From contig OX419339.1 in the NCBI GenBank assembly GCA_948470475.1, positions 442,001 through 506,000 of the forward strand: DNA of 64,000 nt. The letters are read 5' to 3'. The notes below the pieces were generated by a model. It saw nothing but the letters and a program-made list of their open reading frames with translations. It did no database searches and was not told the origin of the DNA. The DNA comes from Galaxea fascicularis (taxonomy: Eukaryota; Cnidaria; Anthozoa; Scleractinia; Euphylliidae). Both the position numbers and the translations under genes were made by a program. Numbering within the stretch: position 1 is the first letter of the stretch; each line of letters begins with the position of its first letter. Below, in pieces: positions 36,501-45,772 of this stretch.

Positions 36501-39500
36501 GTTGCCAATGTTTTATTGACCTGCTTTACCAAATAAACGTATGTATGTATGTATGTATATTGTAAAAGGAAAGAGTCTGTCTTCAAAGGAGTTACATCAT
36601 TCTGTTTTGATGCAGTCATTCTTAGGTGCTGTGCTGGACACCCTTCTGTATGTGTTAAAAGACGGTTTGCTGCGACTTACAAACGTTAGGAAACTACAGT
36701 GTGCCAAGAAGTGCGGTGAGAAACTCAGTGAAACTTACTGTGCTTCCATTTGAATTTTGAAAACAACATGTCAGGCAAATGTATCATTTATTATGTGGGG
36801 TTTTTTTTTCTGCTCAGACGAAAAGTGGAAGGAACTGAGTGTAGAGGAACGACAGGAGAAGGAACAGTTTTTAAAAAATGAGGAACACGTTTCTAAGTCG
36901 TTCATGGAGATGGTATGTAAAAGTCGTGATAACTGATTAGGCAAGGATAATGTACATTTTGACCGATAAACTCGCTCACATTTCTGGATCTTTAAAATGT
37001 GCTCACAAATATCTAACAAAATTATGTTTGAAATTAATATCGAGGGTTGGGATAATATTTTAAAACAAATGACCTTGATGGGATTGAAAACTGAACTAAG
37101 CGCACGTCACTCTGTTACTTAGCCAACAGATGGTATAGATACAGCTATGTTGTAAGATCTCATCTACCTCGGAGAAGTTGACAACAGACCATTTTACAGT
37201 TGTGGCTGAGTTACCTGGCCTGTGAATGGAAGCGAGGCTGAGGGTGACCATGTTTTGATACAAACCTTTTTGCTTTTGGTATGTAAATGTAGACTAGTTA
37301 GCATTACAACAACATGATTTACATGATAAAAGCAGTGAGGTCTCTATCAATACAAGGTCACCGGCAACCTCGCTGCCATTCATAAGCCAAGTCACTGAGC
37401 GAACAACTGTAGAATGGCCTATTACTGCAACGGAGAGCATTGCTGCACCGCAAAGAAGATTAAAGGTGCGAGATGCGCGCTTTCGGTTTCCTTGGAGTCC
37501 GCGAGATACACGCGCAGGCTGTTGTATCAGACAGGGCGAGATGAATAAAAATAAATAATAAATGAATAAATAGATAATTGAGGTTGAGCACTTAGACAAA
37601 AGCTATTATGAATTAATGTTCATTTATCGATATTTAGCTTACTTGTTTACTTGGCCGTGGTTCTTCCTGCACCTTGTGTTGATGCACTTCTTCAAAAAAT
37701 TTGTTTCAGGCTAATGTGACGCTTGCATTTCTGGAAAAAATTACCGAAGAAGAAAAAGTTGCACGCTGTTTCTCGCGTTATCCCCTTTCAGAGAGGGCAG
37801 CAGCGGCGGTAAGACCTCTTACCACTGATTTTGTATGAAATTTAGGACAATTGGGGAGGGGTGGGTAGTGGTGACATTGGCTATCATACCTTTCTACTTT
37901 CCATTTTCAAACAGTGTTATGTGAAAGTTAAGCCACTATAGCATGTTTAAGACAACTGTTTCTTTTCGTTCTCAGATTGTCGGGTTTTTGGATTCGCTTT
38001 GCGGTCGTAGATGTGTGGATTTGAAAGTCCAAAACATGGAGAAGTGAGTGGCCTGATTGGTATAGATCAACTACATTTGTGTAAACAAAGTTAATTTACA
38101 AGAGGAATAAGAAAAGTGGAATTGTTTTTAGCAGATTCGTTAGCAGATTCCGTCACTCTACTAACTGAGCCAACCGTTCGGCGTAGGGCCTGTAGGGCTA
38201 TAGGACCTGAGGGGCTTTCAGCATATGAAGGGTTTTTTAGCTTTGTCCCGTACATGTCTCATGGAGCAAACACATGTAACTATCTAAAACTGTTTTAACA
38301 GTGTGTGGCCATCAGGTGATACTGTTACGTACTGGCCACCATAACTTCCAGGCAACCCTACAACAAATGTGCATCCCTATATCGAGCCAGGTATAGCAGA
38401 GAAACAACTGTTTTGGAATAAAACTTTCTATACTACAATTTATACGTTTGGTCAAGCGTTATGTGGTGTTGAAGAATGAACCCTTGTGTTTTTAATATTT
38501 CCAGATATTCATTCGACCCACGTGATCTCCTGGTTAAAATTCTAACATCGATGGTACGTATGGCAAATGCCAGTGAAGAGAGAGAATTTGTTAAATGTCT
38601 GGCCCATAACCCTGACTACAGTAGGATCAGCGTCGAGAAAGCTCTGCATGTGGTGCAACGGGAGAACCTCGCTCCAGAGCACGTGATACAGGACTTAAGA
38701 AAACTAATGCAGGAGGTATGTTCTGTTGAACATGATTTCCTTCAGTTTATGTTGAAAAACAAGTTTTAAAGTCAACTTATGTCTTGTTGAATTTCCAGGT
38801 AGGGTCATTGGTGGCACCAGAAGAAGGCTACCCCATCCCCTGTGAGGACCAGAGCAAACTTCCTCCTCGAGAACACTTTGTGGTTACAAAGAGTGAAGCC
38901 TATGTGAAAGCTCTTGAACCACTTAAGTTCGACACCGCCGAGCTGGTGGTAAGAATACAGTGGTTTTAATATGAATGTCATTGGTAAAACCTTGTAAAGC
39001 ATCATTCCTGTTGTCTCCGTTCGGGATTCTTAGAGATTTTACTTTGGACAGTATTTATCATTGTAAATGAATTGTTTTCTCGCTTTAGGAAGTCCATGCC
39101 TTTCGCTGCCGCGCCTGTCAACCAATTTGTCCCAGGTAAATGTAGGTTATTCCTGCCCCGTTTATAGAACGACTTTTCGATAATTAAGGTTCTGGGGACA
39201 AAACAAGTAATAATAACATCGTCGATACATACTAATCAGCATTAGTGATGTGGTCGTGACTACTTTCTTTGGAAACGGAAACTTGTAGTAGATCGAGAAA
39301 GCGGGAAAATCGGCAACAGGCCCCCTTCATGGGAAATCATGCATCCAACCGTAAAGACCAGGGCCCGGTTGTTCAAACGTTGGATAGCGCTATCTAACGG
39401 ATAAGTCACTATCCAGCGGATAAGTAATGGGAAAGCTAATTGCACTATCCACTGGATAGTTATTTATCCGGTGTATAGCGCTATCCAGCCTTTGAACAAC

Positions 39501-42500
39501 TGGGGCCAGAAACGTGGGTTAAATCACTATCACGAATTTAGTTATTTCGTTAACCTTGCAGCCTATACACAAGCTGAATCACGTCAACTTCACAAAAATG
39601 TGTAATATAAATAGATAGGTAATACAGACAGGTTAAAACATACATGAGGCCTTGGTGGAGGTAAGGAATAATTATGACTCAACCTGTAATTTCCAGCACA
39701 ATTTTTGATTTGTGTTCTTCAGAATTTTTTAAACTGTACAGTAACTAACCTCTTCTGGAGCTTTGAAGAAGTGGCTGCTATTGGTCTAACGCCTCGGCTC
39801 TTGCAAAACAATTACCACTGCTTCTTATTTTTAGTCGATTTTACATTTGAACCTGTAGAATGCACAGTCCTTGCATGGCCAAGGATAGTAGTCTTTCCCC
39901 ATTTTCCTCTCACATTACAATCTTAGTAATCTTACTACCTGCAATTGAAGAGTTTGTATGTGTTACAAAGGGAACCACGTATACGCTATATACGACTGTA
40001 ACTATGCATGATTAGTGTACTGTAGCATAACATTTATCCTAATTTTGTATAGATTGTAAAATTGTCGGTATTTAGGATATTTCTAACCGTTAACTTTATT
40101 TTGAATCAGATTATTTTTCTCCCGTTAGATCTGGTAAAGTAAAGGCCCTCATGCGAGAAGCAACTCAACTGAAGAACAATCTCCCCATTCATTCCAACGC
40201 CTCCATTCTGGTCAGACAGGTCAGAACGTAAATACTTTTTGTTACCGTAATTTCCGTGCTTGAGTTCCCTTCCGTAAATGCATTCAATACGCGATAGGAT
40301 AGTTTGATCATAGTGCAGCAATTCAAACATAAGATTTGTTGGTAAAGCTTTAAATGGAGAAATTCAGACTTTCCTTTCATAACTTTAGCTATCGTTTTTT
40401 GTTTCATTTCAGGATGAACATCGTATGGACTTTGTCCGTGCGCTCATCACTGGCACGGTGGATACGCCGTACAGCCGGGGATGCTTCGTCTTCGATGTTT
40501 ACTTTCCATCCTCATATCCTGCTGATCCTCCGCTGGTGAAAATTATCACCACTGGTAACGGAACTGTCAGGTCAGACACGATGCTTTGTTTACCGATCTA
40601 AATTGTACCTTAGGTAGACAAGAGTAACGAAGCTTTTATTCATATCTGGCACACACGCAAATATCTCATTGGACAGGAGACTCCCATTGTTGTGATCTAG
40701 AACCCAACCCGCAGACTGATAAGAAATAGGAAATGCCTCACAATAAGACTACATTATGCTTTCGATTTTCTGGTTTTTTTTTGGTATATCTAGTCGGTGA
40801 ACGTTTCGTCCCAAGTTACTGGTCCGCAATAAAAAGTGTTCTATTTTGTTTCTTTATTTTCAGGTTCAATCCAAATCTTTACGCGGACGGAAAGGTAACA
40901 GTCATCCAGTGTGTCTTCCAGCAGTATGGCTAAGATTTGTTTGATGTAGTTATATTTATCATGTTGATCCAGTGAAGTAAATTTTTACTAATTTGCAGGT
41001 GTGTTTGAGTTTGCTGGGTACTTGGCATGGTGGAGATGCCAGTGAGAAGTGGGATCCAAAGAAGTCATCACTTTACCAGGTTTGCTAAAATAAGTAGCGT
41101 TTAACATTATTTTTGCAGATATCAGGACATCACTCTGCGTCAAGTGGTAAATGCAGAAAAAGCCGGAAAAGCATGAGAAGATTTGCGAGTTTTACAGCCA
41201 TTTCCGTGTGTGGGATTGTGTATTACCGTATCGTTGAATATTAAACTATACAAGATTTTACTCAGAAAAAAAGCTGGGAATCAGTGCATAACGTTGGCTA
41301 ACGGTAGTCGTTACGACTAATCCTGCGCGGCGCGCTTGGTCGGCGGTGTCGGCGCGTTCCGGAAACAGGCTCCTACGACTTTATTGCATACGGAAAAGTG
41401 GCGATAATTCTGCGATGCAACTTGTTTCGTACAAATTAAACCGTTACGTTTTTTGTGGATATCGCGAGGATTAAGCGCTATGGAAGTTGCATACTACATA
41501 TATGAAATGAATCAGAAGTCAGTGTGTAAATCGGCCGGTAGGAAACAGGTTTATGGTTGGTCTTTTTACAGGTTTTAGTGTCTATACAAGGAATGATGTT
41601 TACTCCTGACCCTTGTTTTAATGAACCTGGTTATGAGGGCATCAGAGGAACAGACGAGGGAGATGTAAGTAACAGATTAACAGTTTCCTGCCGTGATCAA
41701 ACCTACAATCATACAACAGAGAGACACGATACGTTAATTGTAAAGAAAGATATCAACTTGAATATGAGTGCTTTCAATGTTTTATCACTTTGCACTTTGT
41801 AATCTGTGTTTGCGTTCGTTCCTGTTTTCTTGACAGGCCTTGTGTAAGGAGTACAATGCACAAATCAGACTGTACACAATACGGCACGCCATGGTGGGCC
41901 AGCTACGAGAGCCAACGCCTGGTTAGTGTGGCTGTTGAGTGTTATCTATAGTAGGTTGTTAAGTGATCAGTGTGTCACACCAAGTCGCTGACATGTTGGG
42001 GGGGGGGGGGGGGTTGACAATTTCCAAAAGCAAGACGAAGGAAAAAAAAAACACTGTTCTTTGTACAAAACGACTTCAACTCGAGCAGTCTCAGGCCTCA
42101 TCCACCCATATCTGCACATTTTGTCTTGTACGTTTAGGCCTCCCGCCCACACGTAAACGACGTAAAAGATCTCTGTAAACGAATATTTTCGAAAACACCC
42201 GCCAGTTCTCGTGTGGACAGCACAACTTGTAAACACTGGTAAACGCTTAAGTTTACGTATGCTCAGTCAGTATTTAATGGCAATTATGGTTCCCAGATGG
42301 CCTCGTTTATTCTTCAGTCATGCATTAGTGACTTTCCTATCGTTTACGTGGGGGTAGGCGTGAACGGTATGTCAGGGGATCATCGTGTACGTGTGGACAG
42401 AAAACGTTTGCATACGTTTACCTTCGTAAACGTATAAGTGTGGACGGGGCTTTAGTCGAGCGCCACTAAACGAGACAAAATGTTTCTTTATCATATAAAA

Positions 42501-42877
42501 CAAGTAGATTCCATGTTTCCGTGCGTCTGTTCAGTAAGAGATCACAGAAGACGTGAAAATGTGGTAAGAACAACAATGACATACTCGGCTATCGCCTCGT
42601 GTGCCACTTTTTTATTCATACCACATTTTGACGTCATCTGTGATCTATTACCGAACAGACGCACGGCAACATGGAATCTATTTGTTTATCTGAAGTGACT
42701 CTATGCTTACCCATTTTAGGTTTTGAAAATGTGATCCGCACTCACTTCCGCCTTCAAAAAGAAGCTGTGTTGAAACAGTGCGCTGAATGGATAAAGGAGT
42801 GTGCAGATGATGAAGATGAAACGCGGATGCGCAAAGCCGTAGATATGCTAAAAGCTGAACTTGACAAGTTACATTGA
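15475..42877 (+). CDS. Membrane-anchored Ufd2-core (E4) / UBC (E2) fusion protein
   Basis: I assembled 41 exons that keep one reading frame over 4446 coding bases (1481 residues), every intron GT-AG. Domain order: signal peptide 1-22, EF-hand loop 56-67, transmembrane helix 126-144, UBE4B-like N-terminal motif 158-171, disordered linker to about 300, Ufd2 core about 301-1185, Cys-containing linker, and a BIRC6/UBE2O-class UBC domain about 1250-1440 with Cys1345. No U-box is present. Known E4 enzymes (UBE4A, UBE4B, yeast Ufd2) extend ubiquitin chains using a C-terminal U-box that recruits a separate E2. Here an E2 domain takes that place, so the protein may supply its own. Predicted topology puts the EF-hand in the ER or secretory lumen and the ligase part in the cytosol. 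Least certain is the join between exons 5 and 7 through microexon 6. Modules and exon coordinates are given in the next entries. Confidence 0.85.
16356..16615 (+). repeat. Diverged tRNA-derived SINE-like repeat, intron 1
   Basis: It contains GGGAACATATGAATTCATAATTGACCTGCTCCCAACG-type sequence, a degraded tRNA-like head (AGAGCATCGCACTGG), and the tail TTGAAGTCCTGAATTTTTTC. Better-preserved relatives lie at 58645-59120 and, in reverse, at about 50690-50780. The upstream half carries a GCAATTGC-containing segment also shared with the 58.5-kb copy. Confidence 0.7.
16732..16819. repeat. Perfect 38-bp hairpin, 12-base loop, intron 1
   Basis: Bases 16732-16769 and 16782-16819 are exact reverse complements (TGGTTTGATGCTACTCTGG... 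and its complement), separated by 12 bases. In the intron-1 transcript it would fold into a long perfect stem. It could be a young MITE, the product of local inverted duplication, or a small-RNA precursor; nothing here separates these. Confidence 0.9.
16956..17361. repeat. Tandem pair of ~180-bp palindromic units
   Basis: Units at 16956-17135 and 17181-17361 are close copies. Each starts AGTGTTTTCTAAAAGAAATAG and has internal inverted segments around a GTTCCCACAGCACTTCTCA core. A related fragment precedes them near 16680-16710. This is a duplicated foldback element in intron 1. Confidence 0.8.
17823..17960 (+). pseudogene. Short retrotransposon reverse-transcriptase tail fragment
   Basis: The frame reading [12 protein letters not shown] resembles the C-terminal tail of LINE reverse-transcriptase proteins (pattern xWNxLPxxIK), followed by frame breaks. 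It is too short for firm assignment. It sits in intron 1 of the E4-E2 gene. Confidence 0.35.
18280..19130. repeat. Dispersed non-coding repeat region, intron 1
   Basis: Phrases of the type GTCTTAAACAGGGT recur at about 18389 and 19084, and TATATGGCA / GGGTATGG motifs recur nearby, suggesting a degraded repeat unit spanning most of this part of intron 1. I see no coding sequence in it. Confidence 0.4.
19671..19768. repeat. Short imperfect hairpin element, intron 1
   Basis: GATCTGTATGGATGTTTACAATGG and its near complement CCATTGTAAACGCCCATACAGATC flank a small GCC-GATAG-GC centre, with weaker pairing extending into AAAATAT/ATATTTT flanks. MITE-like, non-coding. Confidence 0.75.
19850..20436 (-). 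pseudogene. Decayed retroelement-derived ORF fragment
   Basis: A 123-codon open frame (20436-20065) reads [20 protein letters not shown] and later [19 protein letters not shown]. This resembles a sequence often found after reverse-transcriptase domains in cnidarian retroelements ([13 protein letters not shown]..., DARLDV..GFW). Recognisable continuation runs down to about 19850 in other frames with stops, so it is broken. It lies in intron 1 antisense to the host gene. The element family is inferred from recall, not from a search. Confidence 0.6.
21179..22885. mobile_element. Large composite foldback element, intron 2
   Basis: The left end (21179-21339) has repeated CTAAGACC(C/T)GGAAAA units and is matched as reverse complement by the right end (22756-22885: GGTCTTAGTTTTCTGG, TAGGTCTTAGCTTTCTGGACACCC). 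Within it a second inverted pair, about 21895-22225 and 22525-22765 (for example ATTTCCGGTTGCCGCCATG against CGGCGGCAACCGG), surrounds a short core. Between the left end and the inner pair lies a GC-richer 0.5-kb piece (about 21345-21850) with AACGCT tandem units that has no partner on the right, probably a later insertion. No transposase seen. Confidence 0.75.
24866..24985. repeat. Three exact 40-bp tandem units, intron 5
   Basis: Units 24866-24905, 24906-24945 and 24946-24985 are identical, each starting GTCTACAGAACGTAACCC. Perfect identity indicates recent expansion and likely length variation among individuals. Confidence 0.97.
26301..26323 (+). CDS. Exon 6: 23-nt microexon linking membrane and E4 modules
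   Basis: Exon 5 ends with one base of a codon and exon 7 needs phase 0, so a linking exon of length 2 modulo 3 is required; splicing 5 straight to 7 gives an immediate stop. In the intervening 2.9 kb the segment 26301-26323 has exactly 23 bases, an acceptor TTGGTTTTAG and a strong donor CAG/GTGAGG, and encodes (A)LKPQKFQ in the needed frame. No other candidate I looked at had both a matching phase and good splice sites; one at about 25317-25339 fits the phase but has the poor donor GTTTCT. This is an inference from splice signals and frame, not from protein similarity. Confidence 0.65.
26479..26502. repeat. Poly-G tract, intron 6
   Basis: A run of about 18 G followed by AGGG lies some 155 bp downstream of microexon 6. 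Such G-runs near donors can enhance splicing or form G-quadruplexes; any role here is speculative. Confidence 0.9.
26744..27310. repeat. MITE family C copy 1 (CAGTCAACTCTC ends)
   Basis: Ends CAGTCAACTCTCTTG and GAGAGAGTTGACTG form terminal inverted repeats of a 567-bp element. Near the right end GGTCGCTTACGAGA-type units are repeated several times, with complements at the left. A degraded relative with the same GTAAGCGACCA motifs lies at about 60089-60330. It fills most of intron 6, just upstream of exon 7. Confidence 0.85.
27460..38715 (+). CDS. Exons 7-32: Ufd2 core (E4) module
   Basis: Exons: 27460-27519, 27846-27890, 28022-28099, 28769-28810, 29057-29213, 29332-29399, 29745-29879, 31364-31429, 31607-31756, 32043-32131, 32638-32735, 32858-33019, 33251-33313, 33594-33690, 33762-33831, 34438-34596, 34928-35062, 35201-35328, 35460-35495, 35603-35752, 36065-36155, 36616-36715, 36818-36912, 37710-37808, 37976-38043, 38505-38715. 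Landmarks match UBE4B/Ufd2 in order: GDGFMLN (GFMLNF in UBE4B), [10 protein letters not shown] (LPEFYVEDV), [11 protein letters not shown] (EFYDKFTIRYHI), LESLW (FKSLW), the acidic [11 protein letters not shown] stretch (DERVSRSYLAL), and [24 protein letters not shown] ([24 protein letters not shown] region). This is the helical-repeat scaffold that binds substrate and p97 partners in the E4 family. Length is close to the usual core. No internal stop or frameshift. Confidence 0.93.
28366..28662. repeat. Imperfect trinucleotide repeat (GCA/GTA/ACA)n, intron 9
   Basis: About 300 bases of AGC/AGT/AAC triplets between exons 9 and 10. Open in several frames, so it yields artificial Ala-, Val- or Leu-rich open frames that are not genes. 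Confidence 0.95.
30205..30365. repeat. Imperfect palindrome, intron 13
   Basis: GTTGTTACGGGAAAATCTCA and its complement TTAAGATTTTCCTGTAACGA, with further pairing (ACTTAATAACT / AGTAAGTTGT), form a foldback centred near 30280. MITE-like and non-coding. Confidence 0.7.
30785..31060 (+). repeat. tRNA-derived SINE, intron 13
   Basis: A tRNA-like head carries box A (TGGCCGAGTGG, 30796-30806) and box B (GGTTCAAATCC, 30839-30849). It is followed by unrelated sequence and an A/T-rich tail (GAAATAAAGATATTTATTTT). The head does not fold into a clean tRNA, and the tail is typical of a retroposed SINE, so I do not call a tRNA gene. Confidence 0.75.
34041..34172. repeat. MITE family A copy 2, intron 21
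   Basis: Ends CTCGGTGTCAGTAAAAATC and TTTTTACACCGA, with GTGAGCTTCACAGG inside the right end. It is the reverse-orientation relative of the element at 16-144. Confidence 0.75.
38799..39135 (+). CDS. Exons 33-34: Cys-containing linker replacing the U-box
   Basis: Exons 38799-38948 and 39089-39135 (residues about 1185-1249). In UBE4 proteins this position begins the U-box (DAPDEFRDPLM and so on). None of that is present. The segment instead has a Pro/Glu/Lys-rich stretch and [11 protein letters not shown], with cysteines at about 1241, 1244 and 1248, possibly a small metal-binding knuckle or an unstructured hinge. Introns on both sides are in phases that keep the E4 and E2 parts in frame. Confidence 0.8.
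39361..39507. repeat. MITE with GGCCCGGTTGTTCAAA ends, intron 34
   Basis: Terminal inverted repeats GGGCCCGGTTGTTCAAA and TTTGAACAACTGGGGCC, with several internal TATCCRNNGGATA palindromes (GGATAGCGCTATC, CACTGGATAG). 147 bp, non-coding. I recall very similar high-copy elements from coral and other cnidarian genomes. It lies between the Cys linker and the UBC exons, so it is a plausible trace of how the two parts came together, but equally a later insertion. Confidence 0.85.
40129..42877 (+). CDS. Exons 35-41: BIRC6/UBE2O-class UBC (E2) domain
   Basis: Exons: 40129-40219, 40413-40570, 40864-40894, 40999-41079, 41572-41664, 41837-41921, 42720-42877, stop TGA at 42875. The domain matches the giant E2/E3 hybrids BIRC6 and UBE2[20 protein letters not shown], then [19 protein letters not shown], then [12 protein letters not shown]. 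The catalytic cysteine (residue 1345, codon at 41002-41004) is intact. The usual E2 HPN tripeptide is NPN (1335-1337), which is also the state in BIRC6 and UBE2O. A C-terminal charged helix ends the protein (AELDKLH). The domain should form a thioester with ubiquitin, making an E2 or E2/E3 hybrid activity likely. Confidence 0.95.
42136..42452. repeat. MITE with CGCCCACACGTAAACG ends, intron 40
   Basis: Ends GCCTCCCGCCCACACGTAAACG and CGTATAAGTGTGGACGGGGC, with several internal CGTTTACG-type motifs. About 317 bp, non-coding; end structure resembles hAT-derived MITEs. Confidence 0.7.
42500..42687. repeat. Foldback element family B, copy 2, intron 40
   Basis: Same arms as 4499-4690: AGATTCCATGTT at the left, CAACATGGAATCTATTTGT at the right, TGTGGTAAGAAC and its complement inside. 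It ends only 32 bp before exon 41 of the E4-E2 gene, close enough to overlap the branch-point region. Confidence 0.85.
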
Positions 42878-43960
42878 GGATATCAGATTCTTGAAGGTCG
42901 AGAAACAAACACCACGCTAAATAGACGACGGATTGTTTCCTCTTACCTTCACAACATTCTCTGTCATTCGTTACGGTACATTCCACAGGCAGCTGAAATT
43001 TAGGCCAATCATCCGCTGGCCTGGTGAAAATATAGGGCAGGCGCATGTCGGTTTTCTTTCACTCAGAACCCTTCTGATTCCCCTGTTACGAGAGTTGGGG
43101 ATGAAGGCGGTGAGCTACGTTGGATTACACATGTCATTCTCTAGAAACGTATGCCTGGTAATATGTGGATATACAGCGACTGTAATCCTTTCGGGACTTG
43201 AAGGTTTTTTTATCATTTGCTTCTTTTCTTCGTTAATTCTTTATTGGAGGCCTTTCGACCTTAACGTTTGAGTTCGTGGTGATGATATGCTTTCAAATGT
43301 AATTTTCTTAATTTATTGTGATTGCTTGAAAAGCGCATTCTGGACGAGATGTCTTGGTTAGCAACAATTAATAGCAATAAGTAAAATCAGGGTGCTGGAA
43401 AAGCAAACTGTTCTTTTTTCTTGTCTTCTTTTGAGTCGTCTTTGGTTTTGGGCCACTGAAAAGGTGGATCTTTGTTGCCTAAATAGGACTCCTCTGTACT
43501 CTACTCTTGGAGAAGTGTTGGGAGAGCAAATATCGGTTGAGTACATTTGTTAGTTCTTTTAAGTCTAAATGGATAGGTATTAATCCTGTTGTGTGCAGAG
43601 GACAAAAATGTGACGTGCGTATTATGTTTGTGATTTTAACAATATTTTAATCACTGATAACGTTAAATACAGGATTACTAGATGCACCTGTGTCAAGGTA
43701 CTAAAACAGGCAGGTCTCGTGGTTAACACAACTTTAACTTAAGCGCGCTTTCATGTATATTACTCTTCCCTACACTTTTATACTTTTATTTTATATATTT
43801 TCTTAACAAAATTTAAGTTTATGTTGGCCCGAATATAGCAAATTTGCTATTCGCGGCGGGCAACTAAAAACTAAAGAATTAGACACTGCATGTTAAATTA
43901 TAAGGAGAAGCACAACTGGTAAATACATCAGTTGTTACATAGTGTAAGTATAGGAACAAA
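42878..43960. other. 3' flank of the E4-E2 gene, no gene seen
   Basis: This must contain the 3' untranslated region and polyadenylation site of the plus-strand gene, but I saw no canonical AATAAA close to the stop. An open frame at 42933-43271 has no recognisable similarity and is not called. Confidence 0.5.
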
Positions 43961-44146
43961 TTAGATACTAAGGTTTGTTTTAATTGTGCAGTTTTTGAGT
44001 TTGGAGGTAATATTTTCAACATCAAGATAAGAATCTTCATTACTCAGGATCTGAAATAAAAACTTTTTTATTTGTTTTTTAAATGAAGTTTTTGATAATG
44101 TTTTAAATTCACTTGGTATCTTATTCCAAATTTTGACTACACTCAT
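43961..44146 (-). pseudogene. LINE reverse-transcriptase C-terminal tail fragment
   Basis: A 61-codon open frame begins SVVKIWNKIPSEFKTLS and continues KTSFKKQIKKFLF. The pattern (xWNxLPxxxRxxxSxxxFKKxLKxxL) is the usual C-terminal tail of LINE reverse-transcriptase polyproteins. Only the tail is present, as expected for a 5'-truncated retroposon. It adjoins the lipoxygenase relic at 44224-44329. Confidence 0.6.
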
Positions 44147-44223
44147 TATTTAGCCATAAGACTTGAATATTGTAGGCGCTTGTGGGCGTTGTTTTTACCC
44201 TCTGTAGACTTTTTCGAGGATTT

Positions 44224-44329
44224 CAGATAGCGACACTGCTCGGGATTTAAGTACGGATATTTCATTGGAATTCTGAAGTTCCTTTCTTTGATCCCAGTGG
44301 AGATCTCCTTTAGCTTCTGTTGAAAATCA
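44224..44329 (-). pseudogene. Relic of a third lipoxygenase last exon
   Basis: Read on the minus strand the segment encodes FQQKLKEISTGIKERN and then KYPYLNPEQ. This aligns with the last exon of the intact gene at 45952-45773 (FQKKLKGISTGIKERN, PYPYLLPER). Near the end about 11 bases are missing relative to the intact copy, which shifts frame so that the conserved Ile C-terminus is lost; the remaining bases (AGTGTCGCTATCTGA) still mirror its final codons. The start of the exon is also missing. It lies about 1.4 kb beyond the intact gene, on the same strand, and is a decayed tandem duplicate. Confidence 0.85.
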
Positions 44330-45772
44330 GAAATGGAAACCCCCGGGACAAGTCCACTTTCGGTCCCGGGGGTGGGGAATTGCTTGAAGCGGTTAGTCCC
44401 TGTGGGTAGGGGGCCGGGTAATTTGAAAATAACTCCTCGTTGTTCTTGTGAGGTAGGCCACTTCTCGGTTCACGATGTCGCTGAACCGCGTGAAGAATAC
44501 CAAATACCGGTCCACGGAGTTTAATATTTTGCTCGGTGCTCTGAGCTGGTTGAAAAAAATGGCAGTTGATTTAAACTTTAAAGGGCCAGACATTTTAGTG
44601 TTCTATAAAAAGTATACATTTCATTCAGAAGCACTTTAAAAAGTAATTTGATCCAAAAACTCGCGGTTTCATTAATGTGGTACTAATGTTCTGTCCACCA
44701 GTACGGTTACAGTTTTTTCGTCAGTTTTCTTGTCTCTTGTTCGAAGTCAATTTTGTTATGTCCATTTTTCACCTAAAATGGCGTATTTGTGGTTTATGAG
44801 GAGCCCCGGGGATGGGAAATTGTCTCTTTCTGTGTGCCCGGGGGTGTGTCCGGGGAGGGAGGGTATGGTGACACGTAGAATTGAACCATGCATAAGGCTG
44901 GTTTTCACTACCTTATAAGCACAAGCGGTCACATGAAAACATCATGATAAGAAGAACGAATTTCGCAACAGACATGTAAACAATCACTACGAGGCTTGTT
45001 TTTTCAGTGCTCGAGTTTCTCTCATCATTCCTTTATCATTCCCTCCAGCAAATAAAACTCTTCTCTCGCCTTTCGTCTAAATATTTCATCGAAAATCGGC
45101 CAAATATAAATAAACGAAACTGAACAAAGGCGTAGAATAAAATTCCTGTTCTCGCCTGGTGGCCAAGCGGACATTTTAGGATTACCACAACCTGCGTAAG
45201 CCAATTACTACAGTGGAATTGATTGGCTTATATTGGCCACGGCCAAGAAATCGCACCTCCCACAGTGTTTCCAAATTTCTGGTCATGTTTTGGTTTTATC
45301 GATGTATTTGAAATTAGGAATTAGCCGCCGTGCTCGATTCAACAGCTAAGCTCCAAAAGTTTATTATGTCGGCCACTTTCATTCATCGACCTAGTTTTCA
45401 CTCGCCACCGACCGAACACCACACCTTTTGAACCTAAGCAGCTTCTCCATTCAGACAGCACTGAAAAGATAAAACAAAATCTAAGCCATGAACCCATTTC
45501 AGTTGATTCCGCGATTTATTTCCTTTAGCTTGTAGTTCCTAATTCCTTTTGATATGTGAGAGCTACAATGCTGAGTATTTCTTCTTTCATTGCATATAAT
45601 GGACCAAACAGTTCTACGTTCCCAGCAACGTAGATTATCTAGTTTCCCGCTTTACATAATTTCAGTGGTAAGGGATACGTGCCAAATCCAAGAATATATG
45701 TGAAGAAAACTTAATGGTCCCTGGAATTCATTTCGCTTGTTGTGATAGTGCTTTAACTCTTCGGGCTCAAAC

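Noticed and set aside
42933..43271. 112-codon plus-strand open frame downstream of the E4-E2 gene
   Set aside because: No domain, no start context or codon pattern suggesting a gene; probably 3' untranslated sequence.
44333..44920. CCCGGGG-rich open frames
   Set aside because: Two related CCCCGGG-rich segments look like a diverged non-coding repeat; no protein similarity.
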